Notes: generated by a model not told the origin, from the letters alone. DNA of 64,000 nt from Allomuricauda ruestringensis DSM 13258 (GCF_000224085.1 NC_015945.1:3402501-3466500); one strand, 5' to 3'. Positions 7,943 to 15,184 are shown, numbered from the stretch's first letter. A program made the numbers and translations.

Positions 7943-8145
7943 GGTAATATAAAACGATTACTCAAATTTTAACATTTTTTGCCTACTCACTCTCAAAATT
8001 TGAGAGTGGTAACTCCCATATTTGGAATGTAATCCAAAGCAGCGCGCAACAGAATTTCTGGCTTTGGTTACGGAAATTATTGTTTAACTAAAATTTATTT
8101 AAAATGAAAAGTTTAGAAAATTTTGGAGTTTGTGAGCTTAAGAAA
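7943..8145 (+). repeat. peptide leader-region repeat, copy 2
   Basis: Second copy of 5342-5545. It begins with nine codons that read GNIKRLLKF then stop, the decayed tail of the HTH gene, and continues through the inverted repeat and leader region to the first codons of peptide C. The rest of the HTH gene is missing, so the copy is partial. Confidence 0.85.
7988..8008. promoter_or_regulatory. 21-bp inverted repeat (candidate operator) upstream of peptide C
   Basis: Identical to the repeat at 5387-5407, with the same 14-bp spacing between its right-hand TTTG and a downstream CATATTTG that is one change from the TAnnTTTG promoter element. Conservation while surrounding bases have diverged supports a functional site. 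Confidence 0.6.
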
Positions 8146-8313
8146 CTCGAAGTCAAAGAAATCAATGGTGGTAATATCTGGGGAAGACTAGTAAGAGCAG
8201 GAATAGCAGCTCTAGCTGCACTTCATGATCAGGTTTGCGATGGTGAAGGAAGATGCGAAATGTCATTAACACCAAATCAGTCAGCAGATTATTATAAATA
8301 TAGAGCTATGTGA
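8104..8313 (+). CDS. double-glycine leader peptide C (bacteriocin-like, two cysteines in core)
   Basis: 69 residues. The leader, MKSLENFGVCELKKLEVKEINGG (written in two parts: MKSLENFGVCEL and KKLEVKEINGG), parallels peptide A at most hydrophobic positions; cleavage is expected after Gly23. The core of 46 residues starts NIWGRLVRAGIAALAALHD, an alanine-rich amphipathic helix, and continues with Cys45 and Cys51 (CDGEGRC), which could form a disulphide, then a polar tyrosine-containing tail. The gene sits alone behind a duplicated leader region and a candidate operator, followed by a small membrane protein. It is probably exported by the C39 transporter at 2868, although 5 kb away. Confidence 0.78.
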   Translation: MKSLENFGVCELKKLEVKEINGGNIWGRLVRAGIAALAALHDQVCDGEGRCEMSLTPNQSADYYKYRAM

Positions 8314-8343
8314 TTATCCTTGAAAACAGTAAATTTTAAAATG

Positions 8344-8373
8344 CCAAACCAATAATATATTAAGTTGGTTTGG
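8344..8373 (+). terminator. inverted repeat after peptide C, weak terminator or mRNA hairpin
   Basis: Arms CCAAACCAA and TTGGTTTGG (9 bp, perfect) around a 12-nt loop, 31 bp after the peptide C stop. Only a mixed TATATTT follows, so termination would be weak. It may separate peptide C from the small membrane gene or protect the 3' end of the peptide transcript. Confidence 0.4.
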
Positions 8374-8399
8374 TATATTTATGTGACAAATTGCACATT

Positions 8400-8591
8400 A
8401 TGTTTTGGAAAACTACTAAAGTCAAGCAACAAATGTTATCAAAAAGCGTAAGAATCATATTAACAACGATAATAATAGTAATTGCCATATTATCTCTTTT
8501 ACACATAGATTTTGTGGGAAGAAAGATATTACTGTATGGCGGGATAATTTTAATTCTTGCAGAGAATGTCTATGCAATTTCAAAAAAGTAA
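8400..8591 (+). CDS. small two-helix membrane protein, candidate immunity protein for peptide C
   Basis: 63 residues from the ATG at 8400; a TTG at 8370 inside the hairpin would add ten residues and seems less likely. A basic start (MFWKTTKVKQQMLSK) is followed by two hydrophobic segments (about 16-34 and 40-57) joined by a short polar turn, and a basic end ISKK. This is the shape of many small bacteriocin immunity proteins. It lies directly after peptide C and inside the direct repeats that bound the cassette, so it may have moved with the peptide gene. No family is recognised; the immunity role is by position. Confidence 0.5.
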   Translation: MFWKTTKVKQQMLSKSVRIILTTIIIVIAILSLLHIDFVGRKILLYGGIILILAENVYAISKK

Positions 8592-8605
8592 TTACTATAA
8601 TTCCG

Positions 8606-9091
8606 TTATTCTTTTTCAGTTGTTCTTTCCCACTCATCCTCCAAAATCCGCTTAAAAAACACCCCTGGCGTTACCCCAGTTTTATTTTTGAACGTTTTTG
8701 TAAAAACACTTAACGAGTTAAACCCGTACATTTCGGCTATCTGGATCATGGATTTGGTTTTCACTATCTCCGGTTTTTCCTTTAAATGATTTATCGCATA
8801 AGTAATCCGAACATCTTTTAGGTAGCTTGCAAAATTTTGATTTTTATGGGTGTTTATTACTTTGGATAAGTAAGAACTGTTGGTGTTGAGTTCTTTGGCC
8901 AAACGGTGCAAGGTAATTTTGTTGTCCAAAAAGCCGTTTTGTTGTTCCCAAAAACTGAGCTTTTCCAAAATTTCTCCAACTAACTCTTCTTTTACTTTTG
9001 ACCTTTTATTTATTGGAAAAGTTGAAGCAAACGATAATTTCTTTTTTGATACTCTACTGAGCTTATATTTAAGTACACCAAAATCAATCAT
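8606..9091 (-). CDS. AraC-family transcription regulator, DNA-binding domain only (probably truncated)
   Basis: 161 residues, most of which form the AraC double helix-turn-helix: ITLHRLAKELNTNSSYLSKVIN for the first and IAEMYGFNSLSVFTKTFKNKTGVTPGVFFKRI for the second. In Flavobacteriaceae this domain normally sits at the end of a 450-600 residue protein with N-terminal TPR or sensor repeats; here only about 55 residues precede it, and no such sensor ORF is found upstream, so I read it as an N-terminally truncated gene that may or may not still be expressed. Its 3' 123 bp are repeated at 7817-7939, which shows recent rearrangement at this edge of the peptide island. Confidence 0.7.
   Translation of the reverse strand: MIDFGVLKYKLSRVSKKKLSFASTFPINKRSKVKEELVGEILEKLSFWEQQNGFLDNKITLHRLAKELNTNSSYLSKVINTHKNQNFASYLKDVRITYAINHLKEKPEIVKTKSMIQIAEMYGFNSLSVFTKTFKNKTGVTPGVFFKRILEDEWERTTEKE
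8630..8752. repeat. 123-bp direct repeat, copy 2 (inside the AraC gene)
   Basis: Partner of 7817-7939, same orientation, about 90% identical. The two copies bracket 690 bp carrying the duplicated leader region, peptide C and the small membrane protein, as expected for a cassette made by duplication or recombination. Confidence 0.85.
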
Positions 9092-9198
9092 GAAAAGAGT
9101 GTTTTTCTGTTTAGTCAGAAATATAACACTTGATTTGTGTAATTAGCTTACAAATTGACGAATGCCCCTTTTGAATTGATGGATAAGGCTATGAATTG

Positions 9199-9576
9199 TT
9201 ATTCATTAATTTTCTCGACCTTTTCTAGTATAACTTCCTCCTCACAACTCTTGGCCTTTAATTCCAACTCTTCACCATTGTATTCATGTGAGATAAAATA
9301 CGTCTTGCACGGTTCGGATTTGGTGTCACTTTTACCAAAATCCACGTCTCCATCCTCTAAAAAGGACTGGATCAGCAAAGAGTCTCGATATTGCTCGGGC
9401 AGGGATTCGGAGAAAGTCAAAGGTTTGGAACGCATATCCTTGAGCACCCTACAATTAGGGAAGTAGCAGAAATCCAACCCCTCTTCACCCGATTTTTTCT
9501 TCAAAATAAAAACCAAAAAAATCAATCCTATGGACAGTCCCACTAGGTACCATCCCAATCGTTTCAAAAATGCCAT
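9199..9576 (-). CDS. DUF4258 family protein, membrane-anchored
   Basis: 125 residues. One membrane helix near the N-terminus (about 10-26, WYLVGLSIGLIFLVFIL) is followed by a soluble domain with the conserved cysteines and the signature VDFGKSDTKSEPCKTYFI, typical of the DUF4258 proteins of Flavobacteriaceae. The cysteine pair CYFPNC (about 37-42) is also usual there. The function is unknown. It begins 5 bp after the end of the alanine dehydrogenase gene on the same strand, an arrangement I recall as common in this family of bacteria, so the two are probably one operon. Confidence 0.72.
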   Translation of the reverse strand: MAFLKRLGWYLVGLSIGLIFLVFILKKKSGEEGLDFCYFPNCRVLKDMRSKPLTFSESLPEQYRDSLLIQSFLEDGDVDFGKSDTKSEPCKTYFISHEYNGEELELKAKSCEEEVILEKVEKINE

Positions 9577-9581
9577 CTACA

Positions 9582-10781
9582 TTAAAAAATAAGAAAATTA
9601 ATATCGTTATAGCTCAAGCCGAACCAATCGCCCACAGATTTGTTGGTCAATATACCGTGGTACATGTAAAGTCCGTTGCGCAAGCCTTTATCAAACCGAA
9701 GTGAATGCTCCAGACCGCCCTCTTCGCCAATTTTCAATAAATAGGGCGTAAAAATATTACTTATGGAGATAGACGATGTTCTCGGATACCTCGATGGAAT
9801 ATTGGGAACACCATAATGGACCACCCCATATTTCTCAAAAGTGGGTTTTCTGTGTGTGGTCACCTCGGAGGTTTCAAAACAACCGCCCATGTCAATGCTC
9901 ACATCAATGATCACCGCCCCTTTTTTCATGTTTTCCACCATGGAACAGGAAACAACCACAGGAGAACGGTCCTTTCCGCGGGTGGCGCCAATGGCAACAT
10001 CGCAACGTTGCAAGGACTTGATTAAATTCTTGGGTTGCACCGTGGAGGTGTACAAAGTTTGGTTAAGGTTGGTTTGCAAATTTCTGAGTTTACTGATGGA
10101 ATTGTCAAAGACCTTTACATTGGCTCCAAGCCCTAAGGCAGACCTGGCTGCAAACTCACCTACGGTTCCGGCTCCAATAATGACCACTTCAACAGGAGGT
10201 ACCCCGCTAATATTTCCAAACATTAATCCGTTGCCCGTACTGGGGTTTGCCATCAATTCCGAGGCAATTAGAATGGAAGAGATTCCTGCAATTTCGCTCA
10301 ACGACCGAACAGCTGGGTAGTTTCCATCATCATCCCGAATGTATTCGAAAGCGATGGCCGTGAGACGCTTTTTGGCCATGATCTCAAAATACTCCTTGTT
10401 CTGGGTCTTAATCTGCAAAGCAGAAATAACGATGGTCTGTGGATTTAATATATCTATTTCCGAAAGGGTAGGGGGCTCCACTTTTAAAATTAGGGGGCAA
10501 GAGAACACTTTTTTGGTATCCCTTGTAATCTCGGCCCCTGCATTCGTATAGTCCAGATCTGAAAAATTGGCACCATCACCAGCTCCGGATTCCACCAATA
10601 CTCGATGTCCGTGTGCTGTAATGGCATTAACAGCATCCGGAGTAAGGCATACTCGCTTTTCTTGATACTGGTTTTCTTTTGGAATGCCTATAAAAAGTTC
10701 CCCCTTTTGTTTTACAACCTCTAAGGTTTCTTCTTGGGGGAGCAATTGTTGTTTGCTAAATGGAGATGAAGCTTGGCTCAT
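9582..10781 (-). CDS. ald: alanine dehydrogenase (AlaDH/PNT family)
   Basis: Interconverts L-alanine and pyruvate plus ammonia with NAD. 399 residues, about 25 longer than the classical enzyme because of an N-terminal extension often seen in Bacteroidota. The N-terminal catalytic part reads GIPKENQYQEKRVCLTPDAV (about 33-52), where the lysine and the arginine are substrate contacts. The Rossmann half shows VVIIGAGTVGEFAARSA with the dinucleotide-binding GAGTVG. NAD(P) transhydrogenase alpha subunits share the fold, but the ending and length fit AlaDH better. Its start is 18 bp from the 160-bp element at 10799-10958, so any transcript from upstream would carry that element in its 5' leader. 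Confidence 0.85.
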   Translation of the reverse strand: MSQASSPFSKQQLLPQEETLEVVKQKGELFIGIPKENQYQEKRVCLTPDAVNAITAHGHRVLVESGAGDGANFSDLDYTNAGAEITRDTKKVFSCPLILKVEPPTLSEIDILNPQTIVISALQIKTQNKEYFEIMAKKRLTAIAFEYIRDDDGNYPAVRSLSEIAGISSILIASELMANPSTGNGLMFGNISGVPPVEVVIIGAGTVGEFAARSALGLGANVKVFDNSISKLRNLQTNLNQTLYTSTVQPKNLIKSLQRCDVAIGATRGKDRSPVVVSCSMVENMKKGAVIIDVSIDMGGCFETSEVTTHRKPTFEKYGVVHYGVPNIPSRYPRTSSISISNIFTPYLLKIGEEGGLEHSLRFDKGLRNGLYMYHGILTNKSVGDWFGLSYNDINFLIF

Positions 10782-10798
10782 AAACGGTAAATCTATTC

Positions 10799-10958
10799 GA
10801 ACTCGTCTTGAGTTGTCATATTCAGTCGAAAATTAAAGATTTTGTGCCCGGATGAAGGCTTTTTTGAACCACATAGCAGCGCTACGGGGCGAGAAAAAGA
10901 CAAAATGCGGGTGCAAAAGATAAATTTACAGCAAATATTGGGAACTCAAGACGAGTTC
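10799..10958. repeat. 160-bp structured intergenic element, copy 1
   Basis: Begins GAACTC and ends GAGTTC, with perfect 16-bp terminal inverted repeats (10799-10814 with 10943-10958). Inside are nested complementary segments: TTTTGTGCCCG (10840-10850) with CGGGTGCAAAA (10908-10918), CTTTTT with AAAAAG, CC with GG, and TAGC with GCTA around a 3-nt loop. It aligns without a gap to 44965-45124 (about 107 of 160 identical by hand). It lies between the ald start and the end of the next minus-strand gene. No ORF. It may be a REP/MITE-like element or a structured RNA. Confidence 0.8.
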
Positions 10959-10988
10959 TCCACAATACCGCCAGGTATTAAAACAAAT

Positions 10989-11528
10989 TTACATTTTTTT
11001 TGAAGCAGTCTTTTGACGTTGTTCCAGTTTCTCGCGTTCTTTGCGCAATTCTTCTTTTTCCTTGAGTATTTGGAGTTCGGTGTCCATGGCCTCCAAGTCG
11101 ATACCGTGGACATGTTTATCAACTAATTTGACCCTTATAAAGTAGACAATTGGTACTACTACCATGGTAACAGCAATAACATACAAAATCTCATTTTCAT
11201 CCAACTTACTGTTTTCATAATTCAACACATTGAAGAATTGAAAGCTATACATGGCTATGGGTATAAGAATTGCATGATACCACCAGTTCCTTGAAGTTAT
11301 ATACCAAATGACAAGTAACAGCAGAGGAACAATTTTATTGAAGTAATAATAAAAAGCATCACTTACATCGTTGAATCCATTGGCAGTAAATTCTATACCC
11401 AAAAAACTCCATGTTTCTTCAAGTGGCATGTACTTGTAGAAATAAAACATCAACGGGGTAATTGCTATCAATAGTGACAGAAACCCTTCAATAATAAACT
11501 TCTTCTTAACCGTAAATTTATCCTTCAT
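10989..11528 (-). CDS. polytopic membrane protein with charged coiled-coil tail, unknown
   Basis: 179 residues with four predicted membrane segments (about 10-30, 58-80, 84-102 and 114-135) and a cytoplasmic C-terminus. The tail (about 145-179) is rich in E, K and R with heptad-like leucines (LEAMDTELQILKEKEELRK) and should form a short coiled coil. I recognise no enzyme motif. It precedes ald on the same strand with the 160-bp element between. The general plan (four helices, aromatic-rich loops) recalls the protein at 35957-36469 but I cannot claim homology by eye. Confidence 0.65.
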   Translation of the reverse strand: MKDKFTVKKKFIIEGFLSLLIAITPLMFYFYKYMPLEETWSFLGIEFTANGFNDVSDAFYYYFNKIVPLLLLVIWYITSRNWWYHAILIPIAMYSFQFFNVLNYENSKLDENEILYVIAVTMVVVPIVYFIRVKLVDKHVHGIDLEAMDTELQILKEKEELRKEREKLEQRQKTASKKM

Positions 11529-11569
11529 TATTCTAAATAACTATAAAAATGAAAGATTATTGTAAAAAA

Positions 11570-11599
11570 AATAATCCCTTCTAAAAAAAAGGGATTATT
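11570..11599 (-). terminator. intrinsic terminator of the 44-residue secreted peptide gene
   Basis: Stem AATAATCCCTT / AAGGGATTATT (11 bp) with an 8-nt loop; on the minus strand a run of T follows directly (complement of the A-run at 11563-11569). It lies 24 bp after the small gene at 11623-11757. Confidence 0.85.
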
Positions 11600-11622
11600 G
11601 TTTGGTTTCGATAAAAAGAGTT

Positions 11623-11757
11623 CTACAATTTCTTGATGTCTTTTCTATCGATGCTCACTGTTTGATCTTTGTCAATTTTAACAACGCTTGTCGAAACAGC
11701 GGTCATTGCCAAAAATGCAACAGCTAGCAATCCAAAAAAAACTTTTTTAGTGTTCAT
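11623..11757 (-). CDS. 44-residue secreted peptide, conserved Flavobacteriaceae type
   Basis: A basic start MNTKKVFFG is followed by a hydrophobic stretch LLAVAFLAMTAVSTS (about 10-24), i.e. a signal peptide, then a short charged mature part ending in SIDRKDIKKL. Small proteins of this type, ending in (I/V)DR/K(K/S)(D/E)I(K), occur in many Flavobacteriaceae; their role is unknown. The gene has its own terminator and a 170-bp upstream region free of genes, so it is likely an independent, possibly abundant transcript. There is no homologue in the window. Confidence 0.65.
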   Translation of the reverse strand: MNTKKVFFGLLAVAFLAMTAVSTSVVKIDKDQTVSIDRKDIKKL

Positions 11758-11931
11758 CGTAAAAGAGTTTTTGGTTAATAAATGAATTCATTTCAGAACA
11801 AATGTAGGAAAATATTTCAACTTACCATGCTTTTTGTCGATAAAATTGGTTTTTAAACGAAAAAAACTTACACTTTATCGAAATAAGCTTGCTCTGAACA
11901 ATAATTGCGATGAAGATACCGGGATGATTCC

Positions 11932-12348
11932 TTAAGAAATATTTAACTCGATTGAACGCGTGCTTTCCTCGACAAAGTGCAAGAATACCCCCACAGCATC
12001 ATCAGGAAGCAAGGATGGGATTTTATTGGGCCACTCGATAAACAACCAAACATCTGAATTCAAATAATCCTCTAAGCCCATGTCCAAGGCTTCCATTTCA
12101 TCATTTAGTCTGTAAAAATCAAAATGGTAAGCTATAGGGGTATCCTTATCATCATGGTATTCATTCACCAAACCAAAAGTGGGGCTATTGGCCAACTCCA
12201 CAGCGCCAAGTTCCTTTACCAAGGCTTTTACCAAAGTGGTTTTGCCCACCCCCATATCGCCATATAGGCACAGCACCTTGTTTGGTGCTACCTGCAGCAC
12301 TTCTTTGGCAACCTCATGGATTTCATCCAATGCAAAGTTTCTCTTCAA
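11932..12348 (-). CDS. tsaE: tRNA threonylcarbamoyladenosine biosynthesis ATPase TsaE
   Basis: ATPase that drives the TsaBDE complex in making t6A37 in tRNAs reading ANN codons. 138 residues, close to the family norm. Walker A is GDMGVGKTT at about 30-38, followed by SPTFGLVNEY (about 64-73) and the HFDFYRL block (about 84-90), with FIEWPNKIP (about 113-121) containing the conserved glutamate and tryptophan. It starts 7 bp after the porX stop on the same strand; this porX-tsaE-ald neighbourhood is common in Flavobacteriia. Confidence 0.95.
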   Translation of the reverse strand: MKRNFALDEIHEVAKEVLQVAPNKVLCLYGDMGVGKTTLVKALVKELGAVELANSPTFGLVNEYHDDKDTPIAYHFDFYRLNDEMEALDMGLEDYLNSDVWLFIEWPNKIPSLLPDDAVGVFLHFVEESTRSIELNIS

Positions 12349-12355
12349 AATAGAT

Positions 12356-13900
12356 TTATTTAGGATCCAAAACTACAAAAGGAACTATCATTTCTTCCAA
12401 GGAAACACCACCATGTTGATATGTGTTTCTGTAATAACTCACATAATGATTGTAGTTGTTCGGATAGGCAAAAAAGAGGTCGTTCTTGGCAAAAATGTAA
12501 CTACTGCTCAAGTTGATGTTGGGCAAGTGAATCTCTTGCGGATTTTTGGTGGCCAACACATCTTTGTCCTGATAGGTAAGGCTTCTCCCTGTTTTATAAC
12601 GAAGGTTCAAGCTGGTTTCTCTGTCACCAATTACCTTGGATGGCTGTTTTACATTGATGGTGCCATGATCCGTAGTCAAAATCAACTTCATTCCCAAATC
12701 CTGTGCCTGCTGGATAATTTCCAACAAGGGCGAATTTTTAAACCAGCTCAAGGTAAGGGAACGATAGGCTTTATCGTTGGCAGCAAGCTCTTTAACCACT
12801 TCCATTTCTGTTTTGGAGTGGGAGAGCATATCCACAAAATTGTAGACAACAACGGTTAGATCGTTATCTTTTTGGGATTTAAAGTTTTGGGCCAGTTGCT
12901 TACCTTGCTTAAGGTTGCTTATTTTATGGTATTCCCAATTAAGATTCAGCCCCAGTCGTTTTAACTGTGCTCCCAAGAACTCGGATTCGTGGAGGTTTTT
13001 ACCCCCTTCGTCCGTATCGTTTTTCCACCAATTCGGATATTGTTTCTCCATTTCAGAGGGCATCAGGCCAGAAAAAAGGGCATTACGGGCATATTGCGTT
13101 GCTGTGGGGAGAATACTGAAATACGCGCACTCTTGCTTCTTTTTATAATGTGCCGATAACGTTTTCTCAAATGCCAACCATTGGTCGTACCGTAAATTAT
13201 CAATCACAACCAAAAGCGTTTTGTTCTCTTCCAATTCGGGTTGAATCTTATTTTTAAATAGGGTGTGGGACATCACGGGAGCATCACCATCTCGAAACCA
13301 GCCTTTATAGTTTTTGTCCACAAACTTGCCAAACTGCGAATTGGCCTCTGTTTTCTGGGATTCCAATATCTCGAACATACCGGAGTCCTCAATATGTTCC
13401 AGCTCCAACTCCCAATAGATCAATTTTTTATAGAGTTCCACCCACTCTTCCTGCGTATTGATCATGGAAAGGTCCATCGCAATTTTTCGGAATTCCTGTT
13501 GATAGTTGGCAGTGGTTTTTTCAGAAACCAAACGGGAATTGTCCAAACTCTTTTTTAAAGAAAGAAGAATTTGATTGGGATTTACAGGTTTAATAAGGTA
13601 ATCGGCAATTTTGGAACCAATGGCTTCGTCCATAATATATTCCTCTTCACTTTTGGTAATCATTACCACGGGAATGGAACCATCATACTTCTTTATTTCG
13701 GTCAACGTCTCCAAACCAGAAAGTCCGGGCATATTTTCATCGAGGAAAACAATATCAAAAAAAGTTTCTTTGATCTCTTCAAGGGCATCTTGGCCACTTT
13801 GACTAGTGACCACTTTGTAGCCTTTGCCTTCTAAAAATAATATGTGAGGTTTTAATAGGTCTATTTCATCATCGACCCAAAGAATTGTTATCTTGTTCAT
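12356..13900 (-). CDS. porX: PorX response regulator with PglZ/alkaline-phosphatase-like output domain
   Basis: Two-component response regulator that with PorY and an ECF sigma factor controls type IX secretion genes in Bacteroidota. 514 residues from the ATG at 13900; an ORF extension 23 codons upstream overlaps the divergent gene and is unlikely. The N-terminal receiver domain has the acidic pair Asp10/Asp11, phosphoacceptor Asp54 in FLDENMPG, and the LIKP lysine near 109. After a linker comes the PglZ domain of the alkaline phosphatase superfamily (about 205-514) with VVIDNLRYDQW and LILTTDHGTINVKQPS, which carry metal-ligand acidic and histidine residues. Divergent from the HD hydrolase gene with about 37 bp between starts. 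Confidence 0.93.
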   Translation of the reverse strand: MNKITILWVDDEIDLLKPHILFLEGKGYKVVTSQSGQDALEEIKETFFDIVFLDENMPGLSGLETLTEIKKYDGSIPVVMITKSEEEYIMDEAIGSKIADYLIKPVNPNQILLSLKKSLDNSRLVSEKTTANYQQEFRKIAMDLSMINTQEEWVELYKKLIYWELELEHIEDSGMFEILESQKTEANSQFGKFVDKNYKGWFRDGDAPVMSHTLFKNKIQPELEENKTLLVVIDNLRYDQWLAFEKTLSAHYKKKQECAYFSILPTATQYARNALFSGLMPSEMEKQYPNWWKNDTDEGGKNLHESEFLGAQLKRLGLNLNWEYHKISNLKQGKQLAQNFKSQKDNDLTVVVYNFVDMLSHSKTEMEVVKELAANDKAYRSLTLSWFKNSPLLEIIQQAQDLGMKLILTTDHGTINVKQPSKVIGDRETSLNLRYKTGRSLTYQDKDVLATKNPQEIHLPNINLSSSYIFAKNDLFFAYPNNYNHYVSYYRNTYQHGGVSLEEMIVPFVVLDPK

Positions 13901-13937
13901 ATAGTAGTTATCTTTGTGGGAAATAAAACAAAAAACT

Positions 13938-15161
13938 TTGGTAAAAACCAATAAGCTTAATGTTTTCAACGATCCAATTTACGGTTTTATTGGAACTCCC
14001 AACGAACTAATTTTTAGTCTGATCTCGCACCCTTACTTTCAAAGATTGAGGCGGATATCCCAAATGGGGCTCTCTTATTTAGTATATCCCGGAGCCCACC
14101 ATACCCGGTTCCATCATGCGCTGGGAAGCATGCATTTAATGACTAAGGCCATTCAGGTTTTAAAGTTGAAAAATGTAGAAATAACCGATGAAGAGGAGAA
14201 AGGTTTATTGTGTGCCATTTTGTTGCACGATATCGGCCACGGTCCATTTTCCCATGCGCTGGAAGGTTTTGTTGCCAAAGAAATAAGCCACGAACAGATT
14301 TCCTTGAAATTTATGATGGAACTGAACAGGGAATTTGAAGGACAACTCGATATAGCCATTTCCATATTTAGGGGAGATTACCCTAAGCCTTTTTTAAATC
14401 AGTTGGTATCCAGTCAGTTGGACATGGACCGGTTAGATTACCTTAAAAGAGATAGTTTTTACTCAGGGGTTACCGAGGGGAACATTAATTCGGAACGGCT
14501 CATCTCCATGTTAAACGTAGTCAACGGTAATTTGGTGGTAGAGGAGAAGGCCATTTATGCCGTGGAAAAGTTTTTGATGGCTCGTAGGTTTATGTATTGG
14601 CAGGTTTACTTGCACAAAACAGGATTGGTGGCCGAGCAATTGTTGATTCGAATTATGCAACGGGCAAGACTGTTGTTGAGTAGAGGTGAAGATTTAATGG
14701 GAAGCCGACCATTATTGCTTTTTCTGAAAAATAATAGGGCACAGGCATTTAATAAGGAAGTTCTGGAAACTTTTGCGGAACTGGACGATATTGATGTTCT
14801 TGGTGCCTTGAAAAATTGGCAATTCCATGAAGATTTTGTGCTTTCCAAACTGTGCAAAATGATTTTGGACAGAAGACTTTTGCACGTTAAAATAAAAAAG
14901 AGACCCATGACTCCTGAAAAAATGACCGAAAAGTTGGATTGGATCATAGAAAAGCATGATCTTTCAGTTGAAGAAGCTTCCAATTTTGTGTTTCAAGGAG
15001 AAATATCCAATAAAGCCTATAGCAAGGATGAGGCTATTCAAATTTTAAAAAAGAACGGGAAAATATCGGATGTTTTAAAGGAGTCGGACCAGCTTAGCCT
15101 AAAAGCGCTGGCCAAAACCGTCACCAAATATTACAGCTGTTACCCAAAGAAAGCCGTTTAA
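13938..15161 (+). CDS. HD-domain phosphohydrolase (dGTPase-like)
   Basis: Metal-dependent phosphohydrolase of the HD superfamily, likely cytoplasmic. From a TTG at 13938 (reading MVKTNKLNVFNDPIYGF) it has 407 residues; a TTG at 13914 would add eight. Metal ligands are visible: the HxxxxHH segment PGAHHTRFHHALG (about 51-63) and HD at 97-98 in AILLHDIGHGPFSHALEG. Further family landmarks are SQLDMDRLDYLKRDSFYSGV (about 160-179), where DMDRLDYL is characteristic of dNTP triphosphohydrolase-like proteins. The substrate is unknown. Bacteroidota usually encode this gene just before lpxD, as here. Confidence 0.85.
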   Translation: MVKTNKLNVFNDPIYGFIGTPNELIFSLISHPYFQRLRRISQMGLSYLVYPGAHHTRFHHALGSMHLMTKAIQVLKLKNVEITDEEEKGLLCAILLHDIGHGPFSHALEGFVAKEISHEQISLKFMMELNREFEGQLDIAISIFRGDYPKPFLNQLVSSQLDMDRLDYLKRDSFYSGVTEGNINSERLISMLNVVNGNLVVEEKAIYAVEKFLMARRFMYWQVYLHKTGLVAEQLLIRIMQRARLLLSRGEDLMGSRPLLLFLKNNRAQAFNKEVLETFAELDDIDVLGALKNWQFHEDFVLSKLCKMILDRRLLHVKIKKRPMTPEKMTEKLDWIIEKHDLSVEEASNFVFQGEISNKAYSKDEAIQILKKNGKISDVLKESDQLSLKALAKTVTKYYSCYPKKAV

Positions 15162-15171
15162 CAAATTTTGT

Positions 15172-15179
15172 TACTTTTG
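15172..15179 (+). promoter_or_regulatory. candidate -7 promoter element before lpxD
   Basis: TACTTTTG fits TAnnTTTG and ends only 5 bp before the lpxD ATG (15185), so transcription from it would start at or next to the start codon and give a leaderless mRNA. No clear -33 TTG. Confidence 0.35.
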
Positions 15180-15184
15180 CACCA

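Noticed and set aside
7817..8752. Direct repeats as the ends of a transposon
   Set aside because: They are pieces of an AraC gene in direct orientation with no inverted ends or transposase; recombination or duplication explains them better.
9841..10320. 159-residue plus-strand ORF in ald
   Set aside because: Antisense to a well-supported enzyme; methionine- and proline-rich shadow frame.
10799..10958. 160-bp element read as a tRNA, riboswitch of a known class or insertion sequence
   Set aside because: No acceptor stem, no CCA context, no match to a riboswitch core I know, no ORF or transposase, and no clear target duplication.
12179..12859. 226-residue plus-strand ORF across tsaE and porX
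   Set aside because: Runs opposite two firm genes; composition is that of an antisense frame.
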